A DNA stretch of 64,000 nt from Cyanobacteria bacterium FACHB-471 (GCA_014695345.1 JACJOC010000095.1:86473-150472); one strand, 5' to 3'; positions 25,935-35,919 are shown, counted from the first letter of the stretch. The notes: generated by a model from the letters alone, not told the origin. Translations and numbers: made by a program.

Positions 25935-27449
25935 ATGCCTCAAAGAGCCAGCGGTATCTTGCTTCACCCAACTTCTCTACCAAGCCGATTTGGTATTGGA
26001 GATGTGGGATCAGAAGCCTATCAGTTCGTTGATTTTCTACACAACAGCAAGCAGCAGATCTGGCAAATCCTGCCTTTGGGGCCGACCGGGCACGGTAACT
26101 CTCCTTATATGTCTTACTCGTCAATGGCGGGTAATCCAATGCTGATCAGCCTAGATTTGCTGCGAGAGCAAAATTTGCTGAGCGAGGACGATTTCGCTAA
26201 TCTGCCGGAGTTTCCACTGGATCGGGTAGATTACGATTTGGTGTCTCAGGTTAAAACTCCTCTGCTGTTTCAAGCTGCAGAAAACTTCATTGCGAATGCC
26301 TCTGCCGAGCAGCGTCAGGAATTTGATGCATTCTGCGCTACACGAGGGTTTTGGCTTGACGACTATGCATTCTTCATGGCGCTGAAAGAAGCTCATGACG
26401 GCAAGGGGTGGCATCAGTGGGATGAGGCGATCGCCACTCGTCAACCTGACGCAGTAGAACAATGGCAACAACGGCTAACATCCGAAATCTTCCGCCATAA
26501 GTACTGGCAATTTGAGTTTTTCCGCCAGTGGTCACACCTGAGACAATACGCTAATGAACGCGGCATTACCATCATCGGCGACATGCCTATCTACGTTGCC
26601 CATGATAGTGCTGACGTTTGGGCCTATCCTCAGATTTTTCATCTTGATCCTGAAACCCTAGAACCTGCTTTAATGGCAGGCGTGCCTCCCGACTACTTCA
26701 GCGCGACTGGACAGCTTTGGGGTAACCCGATTTATAACTGGGAAGCAATGCAGGAGCGGGGATTTAAGTGGTGGCTACAGCGCTTTCAGGCAATGCTAGA
26801 TTATGTTGACCTGACGCGGGTTGACCACTTCCGGGGCTTTAGCGCTTATTGGGCGGTTAAGCAGGGTGAAACTACCGCGATCGACGGCGAGTGGGTTGAT
26901 GCGCCAGGCGAAGAGCTTTTCCAGACGATAGAGAGAGAGTTAGGCATCCTGCCCATCCTGGCAGAAGATTTAGGGCTAATTACACCAGACGTAGAAGCAC
27001 TACGGGATAAGTTTCAGTTCCCAGGGATGAAGATTCTTCAGTTTGCCTTTGGTGGTGGACCTGACAATCCCTATTTGCCATTTAATTACGGGCAAAACTA
27101 TGTGGTTTACACAGGTACTCATGACAACAACACAACGGTTGGATGGTATGAGGAACTGCAGGACTACGAGCGCGAAAATCTATTTCGCTATTTAGGCTGC
27201 ACGAGCTCAGATGGAATTCACTGGGATCTGATCCGGCTGGCTATGAGTTCTGTCGGCGATCGCGCTATCTTCCCTTTGCAAGACATTTTGGGGCTTGGTT
27301 CTGATTCCCGTATGAATAGCCCTGGACAGCCTGCTGGCAACTGGGAATGGCGCTATCGGTCTGAGGCATTGTGGTCAGGATGGAGCGATCGCCTGCGGAT
27401 TCTCACCGAAACCTATGGACGTGCCCCCAGCGAGAAGGCAACGTCATAG
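25935..27449 (+). CDS. malQ: 4-alpha-glucanotransferase (amylomaltase)
   Basis: 504 aa from the ATG at 25935; a TTG six bases upstream gives no gain. It is a GH77 enzyme: RASGILLHPTSLPS, IWQILPLGPTGHGNSPYMS, IIGDMPIYVAHDSADVW, VDLTRVDHFRGF (catalytic Asp) and PILAEDLGLITPDV. It transfers maltodextrin chains and works in glycogen turnover. The cytoplasmic enzyme is of full length. The region upstream to psbK (25653-25934) shows no other gene. Confidence 0.96.
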   Translation: MPQRASGILLHPTSLPSRFGIGDVGSEAYQFVDFLHNSKQQIWQILPLGPTGHGNSPYMSYSSMAGNPMLISLDLLREQNLLSEDDFANLPEFPLDRVDYDLVSQVKTPLLFQAAENFIANASAEQRQEFDAFCATRGFWLDDYAFFMALKEAHDGKGWHQWDEAIATRQPDAVEQWQQRLTSEIFRHKYWQFEFFRQWSHLRQYANERGITIIGDMPIYVAHDSADVWAYPQIFHLDPETLEPALMAGVPPDYFSATGQLWGNPIYNWEAMQERGFKWWLQRFQAMLDYVDLTRVDHFRGFSAYWAVKQGETTAIDGEWVDAPGEELFQTIERELGILPILAEDLGLITPDVEALRDKFQFPGMKILQFAFGGGPDNPYLPFNYGQNYVVYTGTHDNNTTVGWYEELQDYERENLFRYLGCTSSDGIHWDLIRLAMSSVGDRAIFPLQDILGLGSDSRMNSPGQPAGNWEWRYRSEALWSGWSDRLRILTETYGRAPSEKATS

Positions 27450-27501
27450 TGCTTTGCGTCAGTTCTAATTGCAAGTTCTAATTGCAATAGCAGCATCGGT
27501 G

Positions 27502-28320
27502 TTACTGCAACGGTGCTGTTGCTGGCAAACTTGCTGAATCTTGGCTAGCAGAGAAGGTTACCTCCTCAACATTGCCTGCAGCCCCCATGCTTTCGGGTTT
27601 ACTGTCATTGTACGAAACTTGAACGCCGCCCGCGTTGCCAGCCCGCACTGTAAGCTGGCTATCTGCTGTCCAAGTGCGCTCCGTCCCTTCTGGCAAAATT
27701 CCCTGAAAGTCTGTTTGCCCGTCTACCTCAACCCGTAACCAAGACTGCTCAGTCAAAGTAACTGCGACTCGCACAGGTTTATCAGAGGCAGCAGGCGTTG
27801 TAGCTTGAGGTGCAGGGCTTGCCGTTGGAGAGGCTTCAGGGGTGGTCGTCTCAGTCGCAGGAGCCTGAATCACATTATTTGTTTCTGCGCTCACCCAGGA
27901 GGCAGAGCGGCTCATCAGGTAGGACAATCCGCTTACGGCTGCCACAATCAACAAAACATAAATCAGGTAAAGATGGATCGGACGCAGTTGAGCCGCAGGG
28001 GAATTTTTCCAGGAAGGCTGGGTTGTCCGCAATCCAGAACCCGCTGGAAAAGCATTAGCAACCTCCGCTCCACTCAACCCTAGAGCATCAGCATAGCGCT
28101 TGATAAAGCCTCGAATATAGACAGGCTCAGGCAATTGGTGCAGCTTGCCGTGTTCAATTGCATTTAACAGACGAGCTTGAATTAGCGTTTTTGCAGCGAC
28201 TTGCTCCAAAGTCAGTAGACGTTCTTCGCGAGCTTGTCTGAGGTAAGCTCCGATTTCTGATAACTTATCTGACTGATTTTGCTCTGCTTGAGAAACTATA
28301 TCTTTATTCATAACTTCCAT
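27502..28320 (-). CDS. RodZ-like helix-turn-helix membrane protein
   Basis: 272 aa. The N-terminal Xre-type HTH spans about 22-90 (IGAYLRQAREERLLTLEQVAAKT, YIRGFIKRYADALGL). One membrane helix is at about 118-136. A Thr/Ala/Pro-rich linker then leads to a DUF4115-type domain at about 182-262 (VTLTEQSWLRVEVDG, FQGILPEGTERTW), the RodZ C-terminus. RodZ links MreB to the wall-elongation complex. It starts 12 bases after the pseudouridine synthase stop, so the two form an operon. ATG codons at 28320 and 28311 are both possible. Confidence 0.86.
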   Translation of the reverse strand: MEVMNKDIVSQAEQNQSDKLSEIGAYLRQAREERLLTLEQVAAKTLIQARLLNAIEHGKLHQLPEPVYIRGFIKRYADALGLSGAEVANAFPAGSGLRTTQPSWKNSPAAQLRPIHLYLIYVLLIVAAVSGLSYLMSRSASWVSAETNNVIQAPATETTTPEASPTASPAPQATTPAASDKPVRVAVTLTEQSWLRVEVDGQTDFQGILPEGTERTWTADSQLTVRAGNAGGVQVSYNDSKPESMGAAGNVEEVTFSASQDSASLPATAPLQ

Positions 28321-28332
28321 ACCCTTCGATAT

Positions 28333-29109
28333 CTAGCGACCTACCACTATTGGATTTGGCAACTCTTGCTGGAACTGACTAGCCTGAGTTTTCAGAAAAC
28401 TGATTTCAGTATCTTGCAGTGGACGATACTGCCCGCTGGGCAACTGCTGAAGCTGAATGGAGCCGATCGCAACTCGATGAAGCTGGAGAACTGGAAACCC
28501 CAGTTGAGCTGCTACCCGCCGAATTTGTCGATTTCGTCCTTCTCGTAACACAATTTCCAGGAGTGTTTGAATGTCTTTGTCTGATTCTAAGACTCTAACT
28601 TCAGCAGGCAAAGTAAGTCTGTCTGACAACATTACGCCCTTTCGCCACGCTTCTAGAGCAGACTCTGGGGGATGACCTTGAACCCAAACATGATAGGTTT
28701 TAGGCACCGAGTGCCGAGGATGGGTCAGGCAAAACGTTACAGTGCCATCATTAGTCAGTAGCAGTGCGCCTGTAGAATCTGCATCTAGCCGCCCCACTGG
28801 ATACACCTTGTAATCTTGTCTCAACTGGTGAGGCAGCAGATCAAGAACAGTTTCACGGTTTTGAGGATCGTTGCAGGTCGTCACTACTCCAGCAGGCTTA
28901 TGTAGCAGCAGGTAAATCAATTCTGGACGCGATTCGGGCTGGAGTAATTTACCATCTACCTCGATCCAATCGCGATTGGGATCTGCTTTCTGCCCAAGCT
29001 GAACTACGCTCCCGTTAAGCCGAACACGCCCTTCTAGGATCATCTGCTCAGCCCCCCGTCGTGAGGTGACTCCCCACTGCGCGAGAATTTTTTGCAGTCT
29101 TTCATCCAT
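28333..29109 (-). CDS. rluB: RsuA/RluB-type rRNA pseudouridine synthase
   Basis: 258 aa. An S4 RNA-binding domain occupies residues 1-60 (RLQKILAQWGVTSRRGAEQMI, GRVRLNG). The catalytic domain has VGRLDADSTGALLLTNDG with the nucleophile Asp, and REGRNRQIRRVAAQLG later. This is the RluB/RsuA group, which modifies uridines in 23S or 16S rRNA; RluB is the likelier but not certain target class. It is the first gene of an operon with the RodZ-like gene. Confidence 0.9.
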   Translation of the reverse strand: MDERLQKILAQWGVTSRRGAEQMILEGRVRLNGSVVQLGQKADPNRDWIEVDGKLLQPESRPELIYLLLHKPAGVVTTCNDPQNRETVLDLLPHQLRQDYKVYPVGRLDADSTGALLLTNDGTVTFCLTHPRHSVPKTYHVWVQGHPPESALEAWRKGVMLSDRLTLPAEVRVLESDKDIQTLLEIVLREGRNRQIRRVAAQLGFPVLQLHRVAIGSIQLQQLPSGQYRPLQDTEISFLKTQASQFQQELPNPIVVGR

Positions 29110-29221
29110 AGGTAGTGTGCCGAATGAACAGAGAACTCATTAGTAGGTTAACAGCAAGCCGAAGCCAGCGCGATATGTACAAATATTACAGGAAGTGGAA
29201 TAGATCCAGAAGCTTTGTTGC

Positions 29222-30646
29222 TTAAGAAGCTTTATTTTTTGAGGTTGGTTCGGGTTGATGCCAGGGGAGGTAAACCTGTAGCCAAGCTCCTCCTGTATCT
29301 GGGTGGTTGCTTGCACTCACTGACCCAGCGTGAGCTTCTACAATCTGGCGAACAATGGCTAAACCCAGTCCGCTGCTGTTTCGCTCTCCTAGATCAACCT
29401 GATCATGACCGGAGTCTTGGGTTGGGTCGGTTACCGATGTTACATTTGAAACACGGAGTGGGACGCTGTGCGATCGCGACGGATCAGCGCGGTAGAATCG
29501 CTCAAATACATAGGACAGAGCATTTTCTGGAAAACCAGGGCCAGCATCAATTACTTCTAAACGAATTTGTTGATTGGCTACACACCCGTCCGGTTCGGAT
29601 AAGCCCTGGCTCAGTGCTTCAATTCCTACCTGCACCCGAATTTGTTGACGAGGCGGGCTGTATTTGATGCTGTTATCAAGTAGGTTGAACAAAACACGAT
29701 ACATACGCGGCTCGTCAAGCTGCATGAGCAACCGATCTGGTCCAGAATAGTCTAGCCGCAAATGCTTCTTTCGAGCCAGAGGTTCAAGGTTAGCCCAGGC
29801 AGAAAAAATGAGTTCAACTAAATCAGTTGTTCTGGTTTTAAGGGAAGCCCCTGGAGTGTTCCGATCAATTTGGCCTAAGTCCAGTAAATCTTGAACTAGA
29901 TTACTGAGGCGAATAGTTTCATTAATTAACCGATCGACCCAACCTTTGAGGGGTGGCTCCAATCGAGTTTGAAGTGTCTCAGCGACGAGGCGAATTGAGG
30001 TGAGCGGTGTCTTCAACTCATGGGCTACATCCGATGCCCAGCGATCGCGCTGCTGCACCAGAGTAACGGCTTCTTGCCGATTTTCTAGGAAGATGCCAAC
30101 CTGATCGGCAGGCAAAGGTAATCCGTAACCCCGCAGCGCATAAGCTTGCTGCTGTGACAACTTGGATGGATCGGGGCTAACTGGGTAGAAAGTCCAGTCG
30201 CTTGTACAAGGATTTTTAGCTTCGCGGGTTTGCTCGATCAGGTGGTCTAATTCATAGGAGCGAACTAGCTCCAAAAGCAAACGTGGCTTTGATTGCTGGT
30301 CTGGAGCCATTGCCAGTAGTTCACGGGCTTTGACATTGCACCACAGCAATCGGTTTTCATCGTCTACTTGCAGGTAGCCAATCGGAGCTATTTGCAAGAT
30401 CTGTTTATAAATTTCAACCTGCTGCTCTAATTGGCAACGGTCTCTCTGGCTGTGGGTGATTGCTAGGGCTAGCTGAGAAGTAGAGGAAAAGGCAGAGGTA
30501 GCAATATCAGTCTCTACATCTCCTAAAAGCTTCTTGAGCCGGACATTGTAGCGCGATCGCTGCCACCTCCAGAGAGCTAACCCAACTATCAATCCTAATA
30601 AGAAACACAGGACTCGCACAGCTAACTCAATTGCAAATAATTGCAA
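29222..30646 (-). CDS. Sensor histidine kinase, SphS/PhoR-like
   Basis: 474 aa. One N-terminal membrane helix (about 7-26) anchors it. A PAS-type domain spans about 80-190 (IAPIGYLQVDDENRLLWCN). The kinase core has the phospho-acceptor His209 in SDVAHELKTPLTS, N box NLLDNSIKYSP, G1 DAGPGFPE and G2 GLGLAIV. The architecture matches SphS, the cyanobacterial phosphate-limitation sensor, but other PhoR-like roles cannot be excluded. It lies 68 bases downstream of its response regulator on the same strand. Confidence 0.85.
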   Translation of the reverse strand: MQLFAIELAVRVLCFLLGLIVGLALWRWQRSRYNVRLKKLLGDVETDIATSAFSSTSQLALAITHSQRDRCQLEQQVEIYKQILQIAPIGYLQVDDENRLLWCNVKARELLAMAPDQQSKPRLLLELVRSYELDHLIEQTREAKNPCTSDWTFYPVSPDPSKLSQQQAYALRGYGLPLPADQVGIFLENRQEAVTLVQQRDRWASDVAHELKTPLTSIRLVAETLQTRLEPPLKGWVDRLINETIRLSNLVQDLLDLGQIDRNTPGASLKTRTTDLVELIFSAWANLEPLARKKHLRLDYSGPDRLLMQLDEPRMYRVLFNLLDNSIKYSPPRQQIRVQVGIEALSQGLSEPDGCVANQQIRLEVIDAGPGFPENALSYVFERFYRADPSRSHSVPLRVSNVTSVTDPTQDSGHDQVDLGERNSSGLGLAIVRQIVEAHAGSVSASNHPDTGGAWLQVYLPWHQPEPTSKNKAS

Positions 30647-30714
30647 ACGATTGTGGTTAAACCCACAATTAGCTTACTGCGATTTCTTAAGTAGACACTC
30701 TACATATCGTGAAT

Positions 30715-31479
30715 CTAACCAAATCGGTAGCCAAACCCGCGCACAGTCATCAAATATTCTGGATGGCTGGGGTCAACTTCCAACTTCTCACGCAACCAGC
30801 GAATGTGGACATCCACCGTCTTGCTATCTCCCATAAAGTCTGGACCCCAGACTCGCTCAATGAGCTGTTCACGTGACCAGACCCGCCGGGGATGACTCAT
30901 GAACAGCTCCAAAATCCGAAATTCTTTAGGGGAAAGACTAATTTCTTCGCCACGTACTGTGACTCGGCACTCCTGTGGATACAGAATAATGTCTTGAAAC
31001 TTTAGAGTGGTTTCCTCGGGCTGGGGATGAGCATGACGATGGCGGCGAAGCAACGCTCGACAGCGAGCAATCAGTTCACGCATTCCAAACGGTTTGGTCA
31101 GATAGTCATCTGCACCAACTTCTAAGCCAACCACACGGTCGGTCTCACTACCCTTGGCGCTCAACATGAGGATAGGGACACTATTGCCTTCATGACGAAT
31201 CAGACGGCAAAGGTCTAACCCATTCACGTAAGGCAGCATCAAATCCAAAATGATTAGATCTAAAGATGAAAACTCAGAGTAGCCCCCCTCTTCAGACTTA
31301 CAGGCGAGATCCAAGGCGCTGCGGCCATCTTCCGCAGTCAGCACCTCATACCCTTCCTCACTCAAAGCCAAAGCAACAGTTTCACGAATTAACTCTTCAT
31401 CCTCAACAACCAAGACCCGCCCTAACCTGACATCCTGTTGATGAGATCTGGTAGCTTCTAGCGTTAGCATATTCAGCAT
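30715..31479 (-). CDS. OmpR/PhoB-family response regulator, SphR-like
   Basis: 254 aa. The receiver domain has the acidic pocket EDE (26-28), phospho-acceptor Asp79 in IILDLMLP, Ser/Thr in LSAKG and Lys in YLTKPF. The C-terminal winged helix (about 155-252) ends VDVHIRWLREKLE and RGFGYRFG, a typical OmpR/PhoB DNA-binding domain. With the adjacent PAS-containing kinase it likely forms the SphR-SphS phosphate system; the assignment rests on architecture. Two ATG starts are possible at 31479 and 31470. Confidence 0.88.
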   Translation of the reverse strand: MLNMLTLEATRSHQQDVRLGRVLVVEDEELIRETVALALSEEGYEVLTAEDGRSALDLACKSEEGGYSEFSSLDLIILDLMLPYVNGLDLCRLIRHEGNSVPILMLSAKGSETDRVVGLEVGADDYLTKPFGMRELIARCRALLRRHRHAHPQPEETTLKFQDIILYPQECRVTVRGEEISLSPKEFRILELFMSHPRRVWSREQLIERVWGPDFMGDSKTVDVHIRWLREKLEVDPSHPEYLMTVRGFGYRFG

Positions 31480-31611
31480 TTAAGCACTGGTATTTAGGCA
31501 GTCCAGATTGATCCTACCAAAATGCCGCCAGTCTGCTTGATCTGCAAGGGTTAATAATTCCTTTTATTCTGTTACTTGAGTTACATTTCTGCCGATACAT
31601 TTTCAGAGAAA

Positions 31612-31926
31612 TCAGGCAGTGCGCGACAGAAATTCGATTTGGGGCAGTAAGGGATCTTTGACAACGCCGATGCCAATGAATCCCCAACGTTTGAGCAGAC
31701 CGTTCAACTGAGTATTTGGGATCGACTCTACAGCAAAGCGATCTGCTACTGCTGCACCGTGAGTGTTGAGATAGCTGAGCGCGTCAAAATGTTCTTGAAA
31801 CATCAGCAAGTATCCGCTGTCAGATTGACTAGACTGCTCTTGAGCAGGCGGATTTGTTGGTTTAGGATGGGCAACCAGGTATTGACCATCTACCCTGGAA
31901 CGAACCAGGTAAAAGACCTGTGACAT
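31612..31926 (-). CDS. Small conserved-looking protein, function unknown
   Basis: 104 aa. Starts MSQVFYLVRSRVDGQYLVA and has a central disordered Gln/Ser-rich stretch. The C-terminal half (LLMFQEHFDALSYLNTHG, then VESIPNTQLNGLLKRWGFIGIG) looks globular. No known domain. It lies 18 bases downstream of the DppB-type permease stop on the same strand, so they probably share a transcript. Confidence 0.7.
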   Translation of the reverse strand: MSQVFYLVRSRVDGQYLVAHPKPTNPPAQEQSSQSDSGYLLMFQEHFDALSYLNTHGAAVADRFAVESIPNTQLNGLLKRWGFIGIGVVKDPLLPQIEFLSRTA

Positions 31927-31944
31927 AGTTTTTTTTGCAGCGTG

Positions 31945-33006
31945 CTAGTTAATGTCCTTGAGCTTGATGCGGGGATCAACAACTTTGAGCAGCAAATCTG
32001 CCAGCAAGTTGCCCAAGATTAGCATCACTGCACCCATCATTAGACTAGCCATGACCAGATAGAGATCTTGAGCAGTAACTGCCTGCAAGATTAACCGTCC
32101 CAAGCCAGGCCAATTAAAGTAATTTTCGGTGATGAATGCGCCACCTAGCAGACTGGCAAACTCGAAGCCCAGTAGTGTAATCAATGGGTTAATTGCGTTG
32201 CGAAGTGCATGAACATAGATCACGCGGTTTTCGGGCAACCCTTTGGCACGAGCAGTCTGAATGTAGTCTTGCCGCAGTACGTCTAACAGTTCTCCTCGTG
32301 TGATGCGCTGTAGTCCAGCGAATCCAGTAATGCTCAATGCGAGGGTTGGCAAGATCAGATGCCAACCAATATCAAGGAGCTTGCCAATAGGGGAAAGGTC
32401 AGCGTGATCGATACTAGTCATGCCGCCAACTGGAAATAGAGGAGAGGTGAGCTGTGCAAAAAACAGCAGCAGCAAACCGGTGATGATGGTTGGGAAGCCT
32501 TGTCCGATGTAGCTAATCACCCGCAGGATGCGATCGCTCCTCTTATTCTGATGCACCGCTCCTACAATCCCCAGAGGGATGGCGATCGCCCAAGTGATAA
32601 TAATCGAGGCGATCGACAGCAGCAGCGTTGGCGGAATCCGCTCCCACAGGAGTGAAGAAACTGGGCGCTGATAGGCAAAGCTAATCCCAAAGTCTCCCTT
32701 AGTCACAATTTGCTTAAGCCACAGAAAATACTGCTCGATCGCGGGTCTATCTAACCCAAACTGCGCCTCTAGAGAATTGATTGTTTCCTCCGAAATCTGA
32801 GGATTTTGTCGCAGCGTGTCCAGAAAGTTTCCTGGAGCCAGTTGGATGATAAAAAAGCTCAGAGCTGAGGCCAGCAACAGCGTCAATAGAGCTTGCAGAA
32901 GCCGCTTCACAATGTAAGACGTAGTTTCGCCTGTGATGAAGCGGATGGAGCGATCGCGAAAGGCTTTAAGACGCTGCTGGGCGGGAGGAAATTTAGTGTG
33001 AGTCAT
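31945..33006 (-). CDS. ABC transporter permease, DppB/OppB type
   Basis: 353 aa from the ATG at 33006; an in-frame TTG at 33048 is less likely. Six membrane helices are predicted. The DppB core shows VKRLLQALLTLLLASALSFF, LAPGNF, QFGLDRP and the EAA loop RITRGELLDVLRQDYIQTARAKGLP. It should carry peptides or similar solutes with an ATPase and binding protein, but none is nearby, nor the usual DppC partner. In cyanobacteria such permease genes are often scattered, so it may serve a complex encoded elsewhere. It follows apt by 68 bases. Confidence 0.9.
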   Translation of the reverse strand: MTHTKFPPAQQRLKAFRDRSIRFITGETTSYIVKRLLQALLTLLLASALSFFIIQLAPGNFLDTLRQNPQISEETINSLEAQFGLDRPAIEQYFLWLKQIVTKGDFGISFAYQRPVSSLLWERIPPTLLLSIASIIITWAIAIPLGIVGAVHQNKRSDRILRVISYIGQGFPTIITGLLLLFFAQLTSPLFPVGGMTSIDHADLSPIGKLLDIGWHLILPTLALSITGFAGLQRITRGELLDVLRQDYIQTARAKGLPENRVIYVHALRNAINPLITLLGFEFASLLGGAFITENYFNWPGLGRLILQAVTAQDLYLVMASLMMGAVMLILGNLLADLLLKVVDPRIKLKDIN

Positions 33007-33074
33007 GCGCTCAAGCTGACGGGGAGACGATTCAAGCAAGCTACCCAATCAGGAATTTGACCGGATAGCTGGAT

Positions 33075-33587
33075 TTAGTACTCGACCAGGGTGACGATTG
33101 GTACGTTTGGTAGGCGATCGCGTCCACCCAAAGCCGTTAGCTCGATGATAAAACCAAAACCCACTAATTCGCAGCCAGACTGCTCGATTAACTTTGCCGT
33201 TGCAGCCGCTGTGCCACCTGTCGCGATCAGGTCATCCACAATCAGGATGCGGCTGCCGGGGTGAAAAGCATCTTGGTGTATTTCCAAGCAATCCATCCCA
33301 TATTCCAGTTCATATTTCACGGAGTGTACGGCAGCAGGTAGCTTGCCGGGCTTGCGAACCGGAATGAACCCAATCCCCAGTTTGTAAGCCAATGGAGTGC
33401 CAAAGATGAACCCGCGCGACTCCATACCTGCAATGTAATCGGCTGATAAATCGGCACATTTTTCTGCCAAATGATCGATGGTGTAGCGTAGCCCTTCGGG
33501 ATCACGAAGCAGAGTTGTAATATCTCGAAACAAAATGCCGGGCTTAGGAAAGTCTGGAATGTCTCGAATAAGGGATTTTAGATCCAT
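33075..33587 (-). CDS. apt: Adenine phosphoribosyltransferase
   Basis: 170 aa from the ATG at 33587, the normal length for Apt; a TTG at 33620 is also open but adds only an unconserved extension. It makes AMP from adenine and PRPP in purine salvage. Landmarks are [28 protein letters not shown] and the PRPP loop [16 protein letters not shown]. It leads a row with the DppB-type permease and a small unknown protein. Its function matches the purine-related permease and ureidoglycolate lyase found 10 kb to the right. Confidence 0.95.
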   Translation of the reverse strand: MDLKSLIRDIPDFPKPGILFRDITTLLRDPEGLRYTIDHLAEKCADLSADYIAGMESRGFIFGTPLAYKLGIGFIPVRKPGKLPAAVHSVKYELEYGMDCLEIHQDAFHPGSRILIVDDLIATGGTAAATAKLIEQSGCELVGFGFIIELTALGGRDRLPNVPIVTLVEY

Positions 33588-33825
33588 GAAGCGATGGGGA
33601 TTTAAGGAAGGAATAGTCAATGTCGTAGAAATCCTACCACCTACAGCATCCTATCGGTGTTGCTAAGTGGAGAACGCTTTTAGACGTGAAACTTTGGTTT
33701 CGTTCAAAATGCTTCTCCTATTCAAGCAGAATCACCTGGTTAGACGAGCTATATAGATGAGGGCGATCGACTCAAAGGGATCATACTTTGGAACTATCCG
33801 ATGTTTTGCCTGGGAAGAACACATC

Positions 33826-34671
33826 ATGAAACCTTTTCAGTTTTTCCTGATTGCGGGAGCGATCGCCGTCTCTGCCACCGTCAGTGGCACCTCCACCGTC
33901 TCTTGGAGCAGCGCCAGCAAACCGCAGCTCAGTGTAGCTAGCTCCTCCCACATCCCAACCAAACCCTCCCTTCAAGCACAAGCGGAAGCAGTGAGTAATT
34001 CCTCTGTGACTGTAGCGTCCCGCGTCGGGTCCTATCCTCGACAAACTTTCGAGTTGGTAGATGAAGCTCAACCCGGCAGCGATTTCTATCGATTTCGTGA
34101 GCAGCTCAAGCAGGCAATTCGCGATCGCGACTCTGCCTTTATTCGCTCGATTATTCCTGCTGGGGGGTTGCCGACGTTTGCAGCAACGACTTTAACCGCA
34201 GACGATCTAAACGTAGATAATCCCGATGCTCCGTTTTGGCAACAGATAGAGAGGGCGATCGCTCCAGGTTGCGTAGTCTATGCGTTAGCTCGTAGTCTCG
34301 AAGCGGATGCAGATTCTCAAACCTGGGTTTGCCCAAATGTGTTTGCCTCAACCTATATTGAGACGGGCGCAGAGATCTTTATTGTGGGTGAGAATGTCAA
34401 CGTGCGTCAGGCAGCAAGTTCCTCTAGCCCAGTGATTGACGTTTTATCGAACGAAATTGTCAGGCATGATTCAGAGGTTTGGCTGCGGGGGATATCTGAT
34501 CAAGAGCGTGCATCACTAGAAACCTTTGGGGGCTGGCGACCCATTATTACGCCTAACGGACTGCGGGGCTATGTTTCCAGTCGCTACTCCTACACTCCCT
34601 CGGGCTACCGAGCGTTGTTTGAGAAGATTGGCGGCGAATGGCAGATGACAGTGTTTTTAGAAGGGGATTAG
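33826..34671 (+). CDS. Exported protein with C-terminal SH3-like domain
   Basis: 281 aa from the ATG at 33826, with GGAAG eight bases upstream. Residues 1-25 form a signal peptide-like segment. A helical/mixed central region (about 75-180) has no known family. Near 195-275 a bacterial SH3 domain appears: EIFIVGENVNVRQAASSSSPVI and NGLRGYVSSRYS. SH3b domains often bind cell-wall peptides. Similar proteins occur widely in cyanobacteria but the function is unknown. Cys residues at about 170 and 190 could form a disulfide. Confidence 0.75.
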   Translation: MKPFQFFLIAGAIAVSATVSGTSTVSWSSASKPQLSVASSSHIPTKPSLQAQAEAVSNSSVTVASRVGSYPRQTFELVDEAQPGSDFYRFREQLKQAIRDRDSAFIRSIIPAGGLPTFAATTLTADDLNVDNPDAPFWQQIERAIAPGCVVYALARSLEADADSQTWVCPNVFASTYIETGAEIFIVGENVNVRQAASSSSPVIDVLSNEIVRHDSEVWLRGISDQERASLETFGGWRPIITPNGLRGYVSSRYSYTPSGYRALFEKIGGEWQMTVFLEGD

Positions 34672-34689
34672 GCAAAACTGGGGGGATGC

Positions 34690-35874
34690 CTAATCTTCCT
34701 TGATCCCCGAGAAGTTTTCAAACCAGCCCCGCTTCCAAAAAAAGTAGACGAGACCAGCAGCGATCGTCCCCATCAGTAGCATTGCCACTGGATAGCCCCA
34801 GTACCAGTTCAGTTCTGGCATATTCCAGGGTGATTTTTCTGTATTAAAGTTCATCCCGTATACCCCAGCAATAAAAGTGAGCGGAATGAAAATACTGGAT
34901 ATAACCGTCAGCAGCTTCATCACCTCGTTCATGCGGTTGCCGACTGATGAAAGGTACACGTCCATCAAACTTGCTGCCAGTTCTCGGTAAGTTTCTACCA
35001 TGTCTAGCACCTGAACCGCGTGGTCATAGCAATCCCTTAGATAAATCAGCACCTCTGGGCTAATCAGGGTACTGCCATCACGAATCAGGGAGTTGATTGC
35101 GTCTCGTTGAGGCCAAATCGACCGACGTAGGGTAAGCAATTCGCGCTTTAAGGCGTAGATTTTTTCGAGTGTTTGACGAGTCGGTCTCATTACAACCTCG
35201 TCCTCTAAATCCTCAATTTGTTCGCCATAGCGCTCTAAAACGGGAAAGAATCCGTCAATGATCGTGTCGAGCAGGGTGTAAGCCAGATAATCGGCTCCGT
35301 GTTTGCGAATGGTGCCTTTGCAGGTACGAATGCGATCGCGCACCGGGTTGAACGTATCTAGCTCAGGCTCCTCTTGCACCGTCAACAAGTAGTGCGGCCC
35401 TAAAATAAAACTGACCTGCTCACTAACAAAGCCTTTGCCATCGTCGCAGGGCATCACCATTCGGGCAACAATGACCAACTGCTGGTCATACTCTTCTACC
35501 TTTGGGCGCTGTGGCACATTGACAACATCTTCCAACACCATCGGATGAAGGCTAAACACATCCCCCAACCGCCTCAACACCTCTTCGCTGCCTAACCCTT
35601 GCACATCTACCCACGATACTGACTCGGTATCTAGATAGGGGGCAGAAGCTTCTGGTGTGGGAAGGTGAACGCGGGTTGCCTTGGTTTCGTTGTAGTCAAT
35701 CAGGATGATATTGGGAATCGGGGCATCATCTTCAATGTTGAGCGTCCCTGGTGCGCTACCTGGTTCGTCGTAAAAGTAATCGACATAGGACGATTCTTCT
35801 TCACTAGACGAAGCTGAAACAGCGGGTTTGGGCGGGTTAGATTTCGAAGATTGCCACGACAGTTTACTGATCAT
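34690..35874 (-). CDS. corA: CorA-type magnesium/cobalt transporter
   Basis: 394 aa, a little long for CorA because of a disordered 80-residue N-terminus. The cytoplasmic funnel domain (about 80-325) is followed by two membrane helices with the selectivity motif YGMNF between them. It forms a homopentameric divalent-cation channel. The two helices lie at about 330-350 and 363-383, with the acidic loop ENPEL replaced by PELNWY. It converges with the SH3b gene, 18 bases apart. It follows the DUF3288-like gene on the same strand. Confidence 0.94.
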   Translation of the reverse strand: MISKLSWQSSKSNPPKPAVSASSSEEESSYVDYFYDEPGSAPGTLNIEDDAPIPNIILIDYNETKATRVHLPTPEASAPYLDTESVSWVDVQGLGSEEVLRRLGDVFSLHPMVLEDVVNVPQRPKVEEYDQQLVIVARMVMPCDDGKGFVSEQVSFILGPHYLLTVQEEPELDTFNPVRDRIRTCKGTIRKHGADYLAYTLLDTIIDGFFPVLERYGEQIEDLEDEVVMRPTRQTLEKIYALKRELLTLRRSIWPQRDAINSLIRDGSTLISPEVLIYLRDCYDHAVQVLDMVETYRELAASLMDVYLSSVGNRMNEVMKLLTVISSIFIPLTFIAGVYGMNFNTEKSPWNMPELNWYWGYPVAMLLMGTIAAGLVYFFWKRGWFENFSGIKED

Positions 35875-35919
35875 GCTGAGTTTGTCCGAGGTGTTTTGAT
35901 AAAACCAGATAGAAATGGC

